Source: Sporosarcina psychrophila
GTDB lineage: Bacteria; Bacillota; Bacilli; Bacillales_A; Planococcaceae
Direction: 5' to 3'
DNA: 64,000 nucleotides
NCBI RefSeq assembly: GCF_001590685.1
Contig: NZ_CP014616.1
Span: 4,401,001 to 4,465,000 of the forward strand
Within the stretch, counting starts at the first letter, position 1; every line of letters starts with the position of its first letter. A program made the position numbers and the translations under genes. Shown one piece after another: positions 16,501-25,390 of the stretch. The notes under the pieces were generated by a model. It saw nothing but the letters and a program-made list of their open reading frames with translations, was not told the DNA's origin and ran no database searches.

Positions 16501-17400
16501 ATGAAACCCCGTTTTTTTTGGATCGCACTAATTCTGATTGGTATAAGTTGGATTTCAAACTCTATTTACGCTCACTCCAAGCAACTAGATAAGCCTATTT
16601 TCTTGGATCATTATATTGATGTGGAGTTGCAGGATTATATATATATAACGTTTTATTATTTAACGAACAAGAATGACTCTTCAGTAGTCTCGTCTGTTTC
16701 TACTGGTGAACTAATCGGCTATCCAGAAGACCCTTATTTTGCAGACGAAGGAATTCAAAATAGACAGTCATTTAATAATCATGTATTAAGAAGTGTCAAT
16801 GTGAGGTTCGACTTAGAACAACCCTCTGTTCCTGAAATTTATTCTTTCACTGAAATGGACATCTTTTTTTCAAATGGAAAAAAGATAACAACCCCCATTG
16901 GCATCGTGAATATCTTTCCGTACTTCAATGAAAGAATCCCCCTCGAACAAGTAAGTACAATGATGGGTAGTAACTATAATAACGCAGATTATCGAGCTAC
17001 TGAGCCCCTTACAGTCGATACAATTAAAGGTTCATATCAAGAAGTCTTACAGGATAATTTCCTTATTAAAATAAACTCGCCGAGTAACCCTACAGTTTCC
17101 CAGACCACTGAGAAAGAGTTTCTCGATCCGATGGAAAAAGAGTGGAGGAAGTTGCCTGGGCTAGATTTGAAAAATGTTCAACTTCCATTCGACTTGAAGA
17201 ATGGTGAAAGACTAAGCGTGTACAGTAGCATTTCTAAAAACCTCAAAGCAGTATTTGATTTAAGTATACATATTTCCGGAAAGTCAGAGTCAGGCAGGGT
17301 TTTCTCAACAACCGTCAGATTCAATCATCAACCTTATTTGGAACAAAAAGATGTCAATGCAATTATCAAGGAGAAAACAAGGGGGGATACCAATGGATAA
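16501..17400 (+). CDS. Exported or membrane-anchored protein of unknown function
   Basis: 299 residues with an N-terminal hydrophobic segment (about 5-24) that is a signal or anchor, then a soluble outside domain without other hydrophobic stretches. No cysteine lipobox. I recognise no family. ATG at 16501 follows AAAGGAGG. The gene overlaps the start of the next gene by 8 bp, so translation is coupled. It is the first of three genes, with a four- to six-helix protein and a CPBP protease, which suggests a shared envelope function. Confidence 0.8.
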   Translation: MKPRFFWIALILIGISWISNSIYAHSKQLDKPIFLDHYIDVELQDYIYITFYYLTNKNDSSVVSSVSTGELIGYPEDPYFADEGIQNRQSFNNHVLRSVNVRFDLEQPSVPEIYSFTEMDIFFSNGKKITTPIGIVNIFPYFNERIPLEQVSTMMGSNYNNADYRATEPLTVDTIKGSYQEVLQDNFLIKINSPSNPTVSQTTEKEFLDPMEKEWRKLPGLDLKNVQLPFDLKNGERLSVYSSISKNLKAVFDLSIHISGKSESGRVFSTTVRFNHQPYLEQKDVNAIIKEKTRGDTNG

Positions 17401-17950
17401 AGCATTAAGGTATATGTTCTGGGGGTATCTTTTCATTTTTTTCCGGGTCCATATTGGTTTTGATTGGCTAGCTGACCCTGTCGGATATTATTTGATTTAC
17501 TCCGGATGCTTCATGCTTATCGATAAATATCCTCATGCAAAAAAAGCAGGAATCGTAGCTGGACTAGGCATAGTCATTTCTTTCCCGGCAATTTTCGTTA
17601 ATCTTTCTGCGCATTATCTCGGTATTTGGGAAGTCTATTCACTTGCTTTACTCGTCCTAAAACTGATTGTCGCCTATTTTCTTTTCGCTGTTCTAAAAAG
17701 TATTGTCAATGACTATGCTAATCAAGCATTGATAAACCAGACGAAAAGTGTCTATACATTTTATATAGCTATCCACTTATCCGTGCTTATGCTCATGTCA
17801 TTTTCCATGAATATAGCTGAGGACCAATGGATCACACTTACATTCATGCTGACAATGGGCGCCTTAGTTATGGATATCATGTTTCTTCTACTACTTGCAG
17901 CCATTCGGCAAGCACAACCGCGACAGACAGCTCACGACTATTCGGTATGA
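17393..17950 (+). CDS. Polytopic membrane protein of unknown function
   Basis: 185 residues, about six hydrophobic helices, with little soluble sequence apart from the C-terminal tail (QAQPRQTAHDYSV). No known family was recognised. ATG at 17393 follows AAGGGGGGA; a longer frame from 17351 is rejected. It overlaps the upstream gene and ends 26 bp before the CPBP protease start. Confidence 0.8.
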   Translation: MDKALRYMFWGYLFIFFRVHIGFDWLADPVGYYLIYSGCFMLIDKYPHAKKAGIVAGLGIVISFPAIFVNLSAHYLGIWEVYSLALLVLKLIVAYFLFAVLKSIVNDYANQALINQTKSVYTFYIAIHLSVLMLMSFSMNIAEDQWITLTFMLTMGALVMDIMFLLLLAAIRQAQPRQTAHDYSV

Positions 17951-17976
17951 AAACAGTGGAAATTGGGAGGGATAAG

Positions 17977-18885
17977 ATGTTTAAAAACCAATCAGGTCAA
18001 GTAAGGGCTGGCTGGCTTATTTTACTAACTTTTATAGCCATGCTAATTGTTCAACAGTTATTCTCACTTCCAGGGATTCTTTTATTGATGTTCACTGAAG
18101 CACCTTTTAGTGAGGGATTTAGTTATCTCGATATGCAAACTGCTTTCGATTCACACCCTTGGATTTTCCTTTTAATGCAAGGCGGTGGTACAGTCGGTGG
18201 AATAGTGATTACTTTTTTACTATGGCGTTTTATAAATAAGGGTTCCATGAAAGAGCTCGGCTTTAGAGGTTCGTTGAAAGACTTATGGTTTGGACTGTTT
18301 CTTGGTGCATTATCGATTATCTTTATTTTTATTGTATTGATGGCGACCGGCAATGTGACACTCCTTAATTCATTGTCAAACCCTCATTTCTCAATATTTA
18401 CGATTACTTTTCTAGTTCTATTTATTCTTGTCGGAATCTTTGAAGAGATGTTCTTTAGAGGATATGTCATGTCCACCATGGCAAGTAGGGGAAATAAAAA
18501 GTGGATTATCTACGTAGCATCCGCTTTAATTTTCAGCATCGCCCATGGTGCAAATCCAAATGTAAGTCTTTTAGGATTAATGAATATTGCACTGGTCGGG
18601 CTTTTATTCGCTTATATGTTTGACGCCACAAAAAGTTTGTGGCTACCGATTGGTTATCATATTACGTGGAACTACTTCCAAGGGAATGTTTTTGGATTTG
18701 CGGTAAGCGGTACAGCACCAAATGGCATCTATAGCGTTGAACTAGCCGAGGGACATGATTGGCTGACTGGTGGTGCATTCGGCCTAGAAGGTGGAATCCT
18801 AGCAACGATGCTAATCTTGGTCGGTTTTATCACTACAAAGCTTTATTCCAAATCGAGAAATCAAAAAAATACAGGAAGCCTTTAA
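17977..18885 (+). CDS. CPBP-family intramembrane protease
   Basis: 302-residue membrane protein. The catalytic glutamates are Glu156/Glu157 with Arg161 in FEEMFFRGY. The second motif is His190 in FSIAHGANP, and the third is GYHITWNYFQG. About eight helices. ATG at 17977 follows GGGAGG; a frame extension from 17827 overlaps the previous gene and is rejected. It is the last gene of the three-gene cassette and could mature or degrade the partner proteins. Bacteriocin self-immunity is another known role of this family, but no bacteriocin gene was seen. Confidence 0.9.
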   Translation: MFKNQSGQVRAGWLILLTFIAMLIVQQLFSLPGILLLMFTEAPFSEGFSYLDMQTAFDSHPWIFLLMQGGGTVGGIVITFLLWRFINKGSMKELGFRGSLKDLWFGLFLGALSIIFIFIVLMATGNVTLLNSLSNPHFSIFTITFLVLFILVGIFEEMFFRGYVMSTMASRGNKKWIIYVASALIFSIAHGANPNVSLLGLMNIALVGLLFAYMFDATKSLWLPIGYHITWNYFQGNVFGFAVSGTAPNGIYSVELAEGHDWLTGGAFGLEGGILATMLILVGFITTKLYSKSRNQKNTGSL

Positions 18886-18900
18886 AGCTTCCTGTATTTT
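18869..18900. terminator. Bidirectional terminator
   Basis: ATACAGGAAGC (18869-18879) pairs with GCTTCCTGTAT (18887-18897), with T-runs on both strands. It serves the membrane cassette and the convergent EamA gene. Confidence 0.9.
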
Positions 18901-18925
18901 GAATTTCAAAAACAAACAAGACTGT

Positions 18926-19795
18926 TCAAACTTTCACTTTCCTACCACTCAACGTCAACACAAGAATTCCACCAAGCAACATCGCAATACCCATCCACGA
19001 CGTTCCTGTCAGTCGTTCACCTACAACAATCACACTCAATATAGCAGCAGTAAGTGGTTCAGCAAGTGACAGGGTGACTGCTGACGATGAAGGTATCCGT
19101 TTCAATCCGGCAGAAAACAGGATATATGCCACACTGGTTGTGACGATCCCAAGATACAACACAACAGAAATTCCACGCCCCGTCATAAGCCCTTCCGTTT
19201 CGAATAAAAACAAGAATGGCATGAGCATTATCGCACTCATCGAAAAGATAACCGCAACAGCAGGCACAGGATCTACCTTGTCTAGTACGTCTTTATTGAC
19301 AAGTGTATAAAAGGCAAACAACAATCCAGCTCCAAGTGACATCGCGATTCCCACTGGATTGACAACAATCCCATCTCTATTTAAAAAGAGCAGTGCACAC
19401 CCTATAATTGCAAGTGCTGTCGCCATGATCCACACCCGGGTCGGACGGCGTTTCAATAGTAACCATTCAATGATTCCAGAAAAAACTGGAGCACTTCCGA
19501 TTGTGACGACCGTGCCTATAGCAACCCCCGTTAGTCTTACAGAAGAAAAAAATAAATATTGAAAAATAGCCATTGAAATAGCTGCGTACAGGGTAGATTT
19601 CCACGGCCAATTTCGAAAATCGATTTTACGCATAATGAGCAAAATAACTAGTAACGAAAAACCCCCTATAGCAAGCCTCGATGCCCCAACTGCCAACGGA
19701 TGAATCGTTTGCGGCATGAATGTTTGGGCTGTGCCAGTCGTCCCCCAAAGTATCGCACCTACCAGCACGACTAGATATGAAATACGTTGTGACAA
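18926..19795 (-). CDS. EamA/DMT-family transporter
   Basis: 289 residues, ten hydrophobic helices in two EamA repeats. Typical motifs are GAILWGTTG near the N-terminus and the late AEPLTAAILSVIVVGE. Such proteins export amino acids or metabolites. The start is a TTG at 19795 with GGGGGGATCACT just upstream. Substrate unknown. Monocistronic. Confidence 0.92.
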   Translation of the reverse strand: MSQRISYLVVLVGAILWGTTGTAQTFMPQTIHPLAVGASRLAIGGFSLLVILLIMRKIDFRNWPWKSTLYAAISMAIFQYLFFSSVRLTGVAIGTVVTIGSAPVFSGIIEWLLLKRRPTRVWIMATALAIIGCALLFLNRDGIVVNPVGIAMSLGAGLLFAFYTLVNKDVLDKVDPVPAVAVIFSMSAIMLMPFLFLFETEGLMTGRGISVVLYLGIVTTSVAYILFSAGLKRIPSSSAVTLSLAEPLTAAILSVIVVGERLTGTSWMGIAMLLGGILVLTLSGRKVKV

Positions 19796-19929
19796 AGTGA
19801 TCCCCCCTTACTCTCTCTACAGTAGAAGATACCACATAAATCAAATTCTCCAATACCTTAATTCTACTTAATTGAATCCACAAGTGATTATACGAACCTA
19901 GCTAAACCGGTGAGATACAACATCTATCT

Positions 19930-20967
19930 TCATAACTTTTGCTTCACCAGTTCTTTAAACCTCTCCGAATCATCTACTCGAATAGCTACTTGATCATAGA
20001 ATTTCTTTACCCCCATCAACAGTGTCGCTTCTACTGGATATTTCAACTTTAATAGGACACTCGGGTACACTTTCTCAAAATCACGTGCAATAAAATCAAT
20101 CGTATTCTTCGAAAATTTTTGTTCCAATACATCAGGGTCTTCTATTATCTCCTCAATATCTTCCCATCGGATTTCCATACGCTTCATCAAACCTAGAGAA
20201 ACATACATACTTTCATGCTCTATCTGCAAAGGATTGAAGCGTAGTGCTTGAATATCACCTAAAAATAACAGGACTGAGTAGATGTTTATCACTAGCAGAA
20301 TAAGCGATAAAATAAATGATTTGTCATGCAACCACCAGTGAATACCGATTGTTTCAATCACAATTGCATGGATCATCATCACTTGAAAGGCGATTAAACT
20401 TGATTTTTTGTAGAGTGTGAACGTATTGTCTTTTTCTTGCGGTTTCTTTTTCCAAATACAAAAAGCATAATAAAACATGAGCATTTCCGAACAAATCACT
20501 TGAATAATCGGATGCTTTCTTACCTTTTCGTCCACTGCATGAGAGAAAGAAAATAAAAGTGGTAAAGGGCTTTTCTTCACCGTTTGAATGATTTCGGGTA
20601 AATATTTAAAAAGAGTTACTAACAACAGAACTTCAAGTAAAACGAGTGCACCTTCTATTACAAAACCTGCTAACGTAATCGTCTTAAAAGGAGCTAAATA
20701 CTCCATCGGAATCATAAAGCGTGCAACCATAAGGCCCCCAGCCATCAACACAATGAGATACTTCCAACTCATTTTACGTTGCCAAGCTAAAAATAAAACG
20801 GGTGCCACAATGGTTAAATCAAGGATGGAACCTAGCACGACACCATTCGTTTTTGTAGGCAACAGGTTAAGCCCAAAGGAAGAGCGGTATAAAGCAAAAT
20901 TAGAAGCCAAAACAAGTAATAATAAGATTAGCCATACAATATGGATTGATTCCCTTTTATATACCAT
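19930..20967 (-). CDS. Polytopic membrane protein with C-terminal soluble domain
   Basis: 345 residues. Six to eight hydrophobic segments occupy the first ~240 residues. The last ~100 form a soluble domain (from about SMYVSLGLMKRMEIRWEDI) that resembles the bacterial PH-like sheet seen in several Firmicute membrane proteins. Some homologues carry an unsupported 'beta-carotene monooxygenase' label; no catalytic motif for that is visible. ATG at 20967 follows GAGGTGG; a GTG three codons earlier has no spacing for a ribosome site. Confidence 0.8.
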   Translation of the reverse strand: MVYKRESIHIVWLILLLLVLASNFALYRSSFGLNLLPTKTNGVVLGSILDLTIVAPVLFLAWQRKMSWKYLIVLMAGGLMVARFMIPMEYLAPFKTITLAGFVIEGALVLLEVLLLVTLFKYLPEIIQTVKKSPLPLLFSFSHAVDEKVRKHPIIQVICSEMLMFYYAFCIWKKKPQEKDNTFTLYKKSSLIAFQVMMIHAIVIETIGIHWWLHDKSFILSLILLVINIYSVLLFLGDIQALRFNPLQIEHESMYVSLGLMKRMEIRWEDIEEIIEDPDVLEQKFSKNTIDFIARDFEKVYPSVLLKLKYPVEATLLMGVKKFYDQVAIRVDDSERFKELVKQKL

Positions 20968-20976
20968 GTTATCCAC

Positions 20977-21171
20977 CTCACTTTTTTTGAGTTATAATGT
21001 TTTCCAACTTTTGAAATATACGATGTAACTCCTGAATATCCTTCATTCCTAACTTTCCCTAACTTTTCCTACTACTTTTCGTTAATCGTTTGCTCAATTT
21101 ATGTAAGTTTTTCGAAATAGGCTATCCTTCTTAATTGATCGAGTTTTATTTTCAATTCCCTACGATTTTCT
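20977..21171. other. Gene-poor stretch
   Basis: AT-rich sequence between the membrane protein start and the decayed gene. No open frame with a ribosome site, no terminator and no repeat was recognised. Confidence 0.5.
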
Positions 21172-21361
21172 TTATTGATTTTTCTCAGGTCTGTTTAATA
21201 ATTGGCTTACAGTACTTGACGTAATTCGTAACCTTGTCGTTAGCTCACTTGTTTTACAGATGCCTATTTTCAATCACATCTTGGTATTCGGAATCTGATT
21301 GCAATTCATCTCTTCTACGTTTAATAATCTCTTTCATATTGTTAGATAACCTAGAATCCAT
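21172..21361 (-). pseudogene. Decayed small HTH-like gene
   Basis: ATG at 21361 follows AAGAAGGTG and opens a 35-codon frame (MDSRLSNNMKEIIKRRR, ending ENRHL). A one-base shift then exposes a second frame (ICKTSELTTRLRITSS, then TVSQLLNR, ending at 21172). The second part reads like a helix-turn-helix. Joined, they would give a protein of about 62 residues. A single-base indel, or two unrelated accidental frames, are both possible. Confidence 0.35.
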
Positions 21362-21469
21362 TACAACACCTTCTTTCGTTCCGATTAACAGTTAATTAGT
21401 ATTAACCATAAATACAACTTAACATAATGTCAATAATTGTTATTAATATAAACTAAAAATCTGTATACA

Positions 21470-21501
21470 AAAAAGCCCGAAATGCATGTAGCATCCCGGG
21501 C
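21470..21501 (-). terminator. Terminator of the nitroreductase gene
   Basis: On the minus strand GCCCGGGATGC pairs with GCATTTCGGGC (with mismatches), followed by TTTTTTG. Confidence 0.8.
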
Positions 21502-21511
21502 AAGAAATTTC

Positions 21512-22141
21512 TTATATAAAACGCACAACTTCATCTAAAGGCAAGCGGGAAGACCCGTATGCCGGGGCAGCGGCCTTTCCTAAGGCAATCAGTACAATTG
21601 GGAATTGATCACTAGGAAGGTCGAATCTCTCAGCAAATTTCACTTTATCAAAGCCACCTATTGTTGAAGTATCATAGCCTTTTTCTTTGGCAATCAACAG
21701 CAATTGCATAGAAACTAGCCCCGCATCGAAAGAAGCGATATTCATTCTTGCCTCTCTTGGAATAGTTGGATAGACCGCATTCGTACTGGCAATCGTACGA
21801 TCTTTAATCGACTCATCCATATGACCTTCTGCAACGTTTTGTGTATAGATTTGCTCCACCTTTTTATACGCATCGATATTACCTAAGACAGCGATAACGG
21901 CAGATGAATCCCCCACCTGGACTTGATTGTTAGCGATTACTTGCAGTTCTTTCTTCACCTCGGGGTCTTGGATAACTATAAAACTCCAAGATTGCAGGTT
22001 ACTAGATGATGGAGCTATTGTTGCCAGCTTCAGCATTTCTGCAATTTCCTCTTTTGCGATTGTAGCGTTCGGATCGAACACTCTTACCGATTTTCTGTCC
22101 TTCATTACACTATATAAATGTGAGTTCAATGTTGTAGTCAT
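21512..22141 (-). CDS. yodC: Nitroreductase-family NAD(P)H-dependent oxidoreductase (YodC-like)
   Basis: 209-residue FMN enzyme. The N-terminal DRKSVRVFDP and the FMN-binding APSSSNLQSW are typical, and IGGFD and ALGKAA close the fold. YodC in Bacillus reduces quinones and nitroaromatics and is repressed by the quinone-sensing YodB. The same arrangement is seen here: an HxlR-family gene is divergent, with two TTAC-N5-GTAA palindromes between. ATG at 22141 follows GAAAGGGAGG. Confidence 0.9.
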   Translation of the reverse strand: MTTTLNSHLYSVMKDRKSVRVFDPNATIAKEEIAEMLKLATIAPSSSNLQSWSFIVIQDPEVKKELQVIANNQVQVGDSSAVIAVLGNIDAYKKVEQIYTQNVAEGHMDESIKDRTIASTNAVYPTIPREARMNIASFDAGLVSMQLLLIAKEKGYDTSTIGGFDKVKFAERFDLPSDQFPIVLIALGKAAAPAYGSSRLPLDEVVRFI

Positions 22142-22162
22142 TGTATTGCCTCCCTTTCTAAA

Positions 22163-22179
22163 ACTTACTAATAGTAAGT
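22163..22179. promoter_or_regulatory. HxlR-type operator 1
   Basis: ACTTACTA-A-TAGTAAGT, a perfect palindrome with core TTAC-N5-GTAA, 22 bp before the nitroreductase start. Probable binding site of the divergent YodB-like regulator. Confidence 0.75.
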
Positions 22180-22189
22180 ACCTATATTC

Positions 22190-22208
22190 AACTTACCATT
22201 AGTAAGTT
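22190..22208. promoter_or_regulatory. HxlR-type operator 2
   Basis: AACTTAC-CATTA-GTAAGTT, a second palindrome with the same TTAC-N5-GTAA core, centred 28 bp from the first. It would control the regulator's own promoter. Confidence 0.75.
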
Positions 22209-22275
22209 TGTTATGTCAACCCTAACGATACATGTTAAGATAGATGAAAGATAAAGCAGAATGGAGGTTCGACTA

Positions 22276-22611
22276 GTGAATCAACCGAAAAATTGTGGGA
22301 ATTCATCACATGTCTGCAACAACTTTCACGATACAATTGAATTTATTGGTAAGAGATGGATGGGGGTAATTATTTATACACTAATGTCCGGACCCAAGCG
22401 ATTTCATGAAATCACTGAAGGTATTCCAGGGATATCAGATCGACTTTTAACAGAACGGTTGAATGAATTAATCAAAGAAGGCCTCGTTACAAAAAAACAA
22501 CTTGAGCCTTCTTCTACTATAGTTGGATATGAGCTAACGGACAGCGGGATGGAATTAAAAGAAGTTATTACTGCCATACGGAACTGGATGGCAAAGCGAA
22601 CAAACCTTTAG
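22276..22611 (+). CDS. yodB: HxlR-family redox regulator (YodB-like)
   Basis: 111 residues, winged-helix DUF24/HxlR fold: FIGKRWMGVIIYTLM, GPKRFHEI, ISDRLLTERLNEL, and VGYELTDSG in the wing. Cysteines at positions 7 and 14 precede the first helix; in YodB/CatR an N-terminal cysteine senses quinones and diamide. GTG at 22276 follows GGAGG at 8 nt, which gives the family's usual length; the ATG at 22261 lies on the ribosome site itself. Confidence 0.9.
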   Translation: MNQPKNCGNSSHVCNNFHDTIEFIGKRWMGVIIYTLMSGPKRFHEITEGIPGISDRLLTERLNELIKEGLVTKKQLEPSSTIVGYELTDSGMELKEVITAIRNWMAKRTNL

Positions 22612-22647
22612 ATCAGAAAGGTTAGAAAATTCATTAAACTCCCAAAG

Positions 22648-22684
22648 AAGAGCTATTTCCCCTAGAGGTTGATAGCTCTTTTCC
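22648..22684 (+). terminator. Terminator of the yodB-like gene
   Basis: AAGAGCTAT (22648-22656) pairs with ATAGCTCTT (22672-22680), followed by TTCCC. T-run short. Confidence 0.7.
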
Positions 22685-22821
22685 CTTGCCCTAATTAACC
22701 ACATTCATCTTTCCTACACTTTTCTCAATCATTTATACCCAGCTATTCCATGGCTGCAACAAGACTTCGAACATCGATATTTATCCTATCCAAATTCTTA
22801 CTTCTTCATTTTTCACACGTA

Positions 22822-22851
22822 TTGACATGTACGAATCAAAAACACTATGAT
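22822..22851 (+). promoter_or_regulatory. Sigma-A promoter of queT
   Basis: TTGACA (22822-22827), 18-bp spacer, TATGAT (22846-22851). The transcript would begin just before the preQ1 aptamer. Confidence 0.8.
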
Positions 22852-22875
22852 ACACTGGATTGCAGGCTTTTTAAC

Positions 22876-22916
22876 ACGTGGTTCGTCAACCATCCCACGC
22901 TAAAAAAACTAGGAGG
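22876..22916 (+). promoter_or_regulatory. preQ1-I riboswitch
   Basis: Stem CGTGG/CCACG (22877-22881 with 22895-22899), a loop containing TTCGTCAACCATC, and the diagnostic A-rich tail CTAAAAAAACTAGGAGG. The tail carries the ribosome site of queT, so binding of preQ1 would hide it and shut translation. The gene behind it, a queuosine-precursor transporter, agrees. Confidence 0.9.
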
Positions 22917-22925
22917 AAATGAATA

Positions 22926-23408
22926 ATGAAAATAAAAACAATGGCCATTAGCGGGATTATCGCCGCTTTATATGTAGCTGTTTCCCTATTAATAGCACCA
23001 TTAGCATACTCAGCCATCCAATTTAGAATCCCTGAGATGTTCAACCATCTTGTCGTGTTCAATAAAAAGCTCATATTTGGAATTGTGCTTGGTGTATTTG
23101 TGACAAACTTATTTTCCCCACTTGGTATGTATGACTTATTTTTTGGGGTAAGCCAATCAATCCTAGCCCTTTCAATTACGATTTTCTCTGCTAAATTCAT
23201 ATCTGGAATATTCAAGCGAATGGTCTTCAACACGCTTGTTTTTACCTTTACAATGTTCATCATTGCTTTCGAGTTGAATCTAGCATTAGAACTGCCTTTC
23301 CTACTTACCTGGTTAACAGTCGCAATAGGTGAATTCGTCGTTATGGCTATCGGGATTCCGATTATGATGATTTTAAATAAACGTTTGAAATTCGAAAAAC
23401 TTATTTAA
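22926..23408 (+). CDS. queT: QueT-family queuosine precursor transporter
   Basis: 160 residues, five or six hydrophobic helices, QueT fold: AISGIIAALYVAVSLLIAP at the N-terminus, QFRIPEMFNHL and GVFVTNLFSPLG. It is probably the substrate-binding component of an ECF importer for preQ1 or a related deazapurine. ATG at 22926 follows AGGAGG, which is part of the preQ1 riboswitch. Confidence 0.92.
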   Translation: MKIKTMAISGIIAALYVAVSLLIAPLAYSAIQFRIPEMFNHLVVFNKKLIFGIVLGVFVTNLFSPLGMYDLFFGVSQSILALSITIFSAKFISGIFKRMVFNTLVFTFTMFIIAFELNLALELPFLLTWLTVAIGEFVVMAIGIPIMMILNKRLKFEKLI

Positions 23409-23419
23409 CATAACCCATC

Positions 23420-23462
23420 CCCTCCATTTCACTGTTAGCGATTGAAATAGAGGGATTTTTTA
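23420..23462 (+). terminator. Terminator of queT
   Basis: CCCTCCATTTCA pairs with TGAAATAGAGGG (one mismatch) and is followed by six T. Confidence 0.85.
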
Positions 23463-23475
23463 AGGAGATGGATCG

Positions 23476-23706
23476 ATGTACATAACAATCCAAGAAACCG
23501 CTGAACATCTAGGTATGCCTGTCGAACAAGTAGAAAAGTACGTGCGGGAAGGTCGCATCCGTTCCGTCCATGATGGTGAAAAATTCCTTATTAACAAAGA
23601 TCAGTTTGGACTCTATTTAGAACAGCTCGAAATGTTAAAACACCAAATCGATGAATGGCGGAACGAACCTATTCCACCCGATCGTGACATTAAAGATGAA
23701 GATTGA
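23476..23706 (+). CDS. Small excisionase-like HTH DNA-binding protein
   Basis: 76 residues. The N-terminal half (YITIQETAEHLGMPVEQV, VEKYVREGRI, RSVHDGEKFLIN) is the MerR-like winged helix used by excisionases and the helix_turn_helix_17 family. The C-terminal half is a helix plus an acidic tail. ATG at 23476 follows AAGGAG at 8 nt. No integrase is nearby, so it is likely a host regulator. Confidence 0.85.
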   Translation: MYITIQETAEHLGMPVEQVEKYVREGRIRSVHDGEKFLINKDQFGLYLEQLEMLKHQIDEWRNEPIPPDRDIKDED

Positions 23707-23745
23707 AAAACCGGTTGAAAATCTACGGATTTTCAGCCGGTTTTG
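23705..23745 (+). terminator. Terminator of the small HTH gene
   Basis: AAAACCGG-TTGAAAATC pairs with GATTTTCA-GCCGGTTTT, followed by GTTTT. Confidence 0.85.
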
Positions 23746-23822
23746 TTTTATTTAAGATAGGGTATCGTTCCGTTAAAGGTATGGAAATCGCTATAAGAGA
23801 AAATACTAAATACATCGATTGG

Positions 23823-23851
23823 TTGCTTTCAATATGCTTTGCTAGTATAGT
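23823..23851 (+). promoter_or_regulatory. Promoter of the BCCT transporter gene
   Basis: TTGCTT (23823-23828), 17-bp spacer, TATAGT (23846-23851), 41 nt before the start codon. Confidence 0.65.
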
Positions 23852-23892
23852 AAGAAGCTGTTTCCAAATTACCAGCTCCACGAGGGGGAATT

Positions 23893-25383
23893 ATGAAGAA
23901 AATTTCAAATGTCTTTTACATCACAATTGGTCTGATTATTTTGACCGTCGGATATGGCGCGTTTGCACCTGAAAGTTTTGAGGCTGTTACAACGAATGTC
24001 CGAAACTTTGTTGCGTCGTCTTTCGGTTGGTACTATATGCTGCTCATGTCATTTATGTTAGCGCTCAGTTTCTTTTTCATCGTCAGTCCATACGGAAAAA
24101 TCCGGCTTGGAAAAGATACGGACCGTCCGCAGTTTTCAACAGTTACATGGGTTGCCATGCTGTTTTCCGCCGGGATGGGTATCGGCCTAGTCTTTTATGG
24201 TGCCGCTGAACCATTATCACACTTTGCAATCAGTCCTGCTTCGGAAGATCCAAATACGGATGCTGCTTTCAAAGAAGCCTTACGTCAATCTTTCTTTCAC
24301 TGGGGGATTCACATATGGGCCATGTACGGAGTCATTGCGCTATCTTTAGCCTTCTTCCAGTTCCGCAAAGGGGAACCGGGATTAATTTCAGCAACATTGA
24401 AGCCGATATTCGGTGAAAAAATGGTTGGACCATGGGGTACTCTCGTCGATGTACTCGCCGTTTTCGCAACAGCATTCGGCGTTGCTACATCACTCGGCTT
24501 CGGCGCTGTTCAAATTAATGCAGGCCTAAACTACTTATTTGGTGTTGAGATCAATATCTTTTCACAATTTGTCATCATCGCAATCGTCACGGTCCTGTTC
24601 GTTGCATCTGCATGGTCAGGATTAAGTAAGGGCATAAAATATTTATCGAATACAAATTTAGTCCTTGCTCTTGCACTGCTTGGATTTATCGTCGTTCTTG
24701 GACCGACATTACTCATTTTCAATATGTTCACTGATTCATTTGGCGGCTACTTTTCAAACCTTGTCCAAATGAGTTTCGGTACAGCACCATTGGACTCTAC
24801 CGACCGGAAATGGCTTGACGACTGGACAATATTCTACTGGGCATGGTGGATTTCATGGGCACCGTTTGTCAGTATGTTCATTGCCCGTGTTTCAAAAGGC
24901 CGTACAATCAGGGAGTTCATGATTGGCGTACTTGCTGCACCTACTTTGCTGGTTACATTCTGGTTCTCAGCGTTTGGAACGACAGCGATTGATATCCAGA
25001 AAAAAGGGCTTGTCGACTTGACACAATCCAGTACAGAACTGACGATTTTCGAAATGTTCAATGTTATGCCAATGTCGTTCATGATATCAGTCTTCGCAAT
25101 TTTATTGATTGTATCGTTCTTCGTTACTTCAGCCGATTCAGCAACATTTGTCCTTGGCATGCAGTCAACGAATGGTTCGTTGACACCGCCGAATAATGTG
25201 AAGCTCATTTGGGGCGTTATCCAATCGACAATTGCGCTCATTTTGCTATCTGTCAACGGCCTCACCGCTTTGCAAAACACGATCATCATCGCTGCATTGC
25301 CCTTCTCTTTCGTCATGCTGCTCATGGTTGTCGCGTTGCTCAAAGCGTTGAAAGCCGAATTAAAGTTGATGAAATTAAAATAA
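23893..25383 (+). CDS. BCCT-family osmolyte transporter (OpuD-like)
   Basis: 496 residues, 12 hydrophobic helices. The BCCT signature is clear: FSAGMGIGLVFYGAAEPLSHF and the tryptophan-rich FYWAWWISWAPFVSMFIARVS followed by KGRTIREF. These are sodium- or proton-driven carriers of glycine betaine, choline or proline betaine. It is closest in form to glycine-betaine carriers (OpuD/BetL) by GMGIGL. The C-terminal tail is short, so osmosensing through a long tail is unlikely. ATG at 23893 follows GAGGGGG. Confidence 0.94.
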   Translation: MKKISNVFYITIGLIILTVGYGAFAPESFEAVTTNVRNFVASSFGWYYMLLMSFMLALSFFFIVSPYGKIRLGKDTDRPQFSTVTWVAMLFSAGMGIGLVFYGAAEPLSHFAISPASEDPNTDAAFKEALRQSFFHWGIHIWAMYGVIALSLAFFQFRKGEPGLISATLKPIFGEKMVGPWGTLVDVLAVFATAFGVATSLGFGAVQINAGLNYLFGVEINIFSQFVIIAIVTVLFVASAWSGLSKGIKYLSNTNLVLALALLGFIVVLGPTLLIFNMFTDSFGGYFSNLVQMSFGTAPLDSTDRKWLDDWTIFYWAWWISWAPFVSMFIARVSKGRTIREFMIGVLAAPTLLVTFWFSAFGTTAIDIQKKGLVDLTQSSTELTIFEMFNVMPMSFMISVFAILLIVSFFVTSADSATFVLGMQSTNGSLTPPNNVKLIWGVIQSTIALILLSVNGLTALQNTIIIAALPFSFVMLLMVVALLKALKAELKLMKLK

Positions 25384-25390
25384 TAACTAG

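Noticed and set aside
23476..23706. Phage excisionase as a sign of a prophage
   Set aside because: No integrase, att repeat or phage gene nearby; lone HTH proteins of this type are common in hosts.
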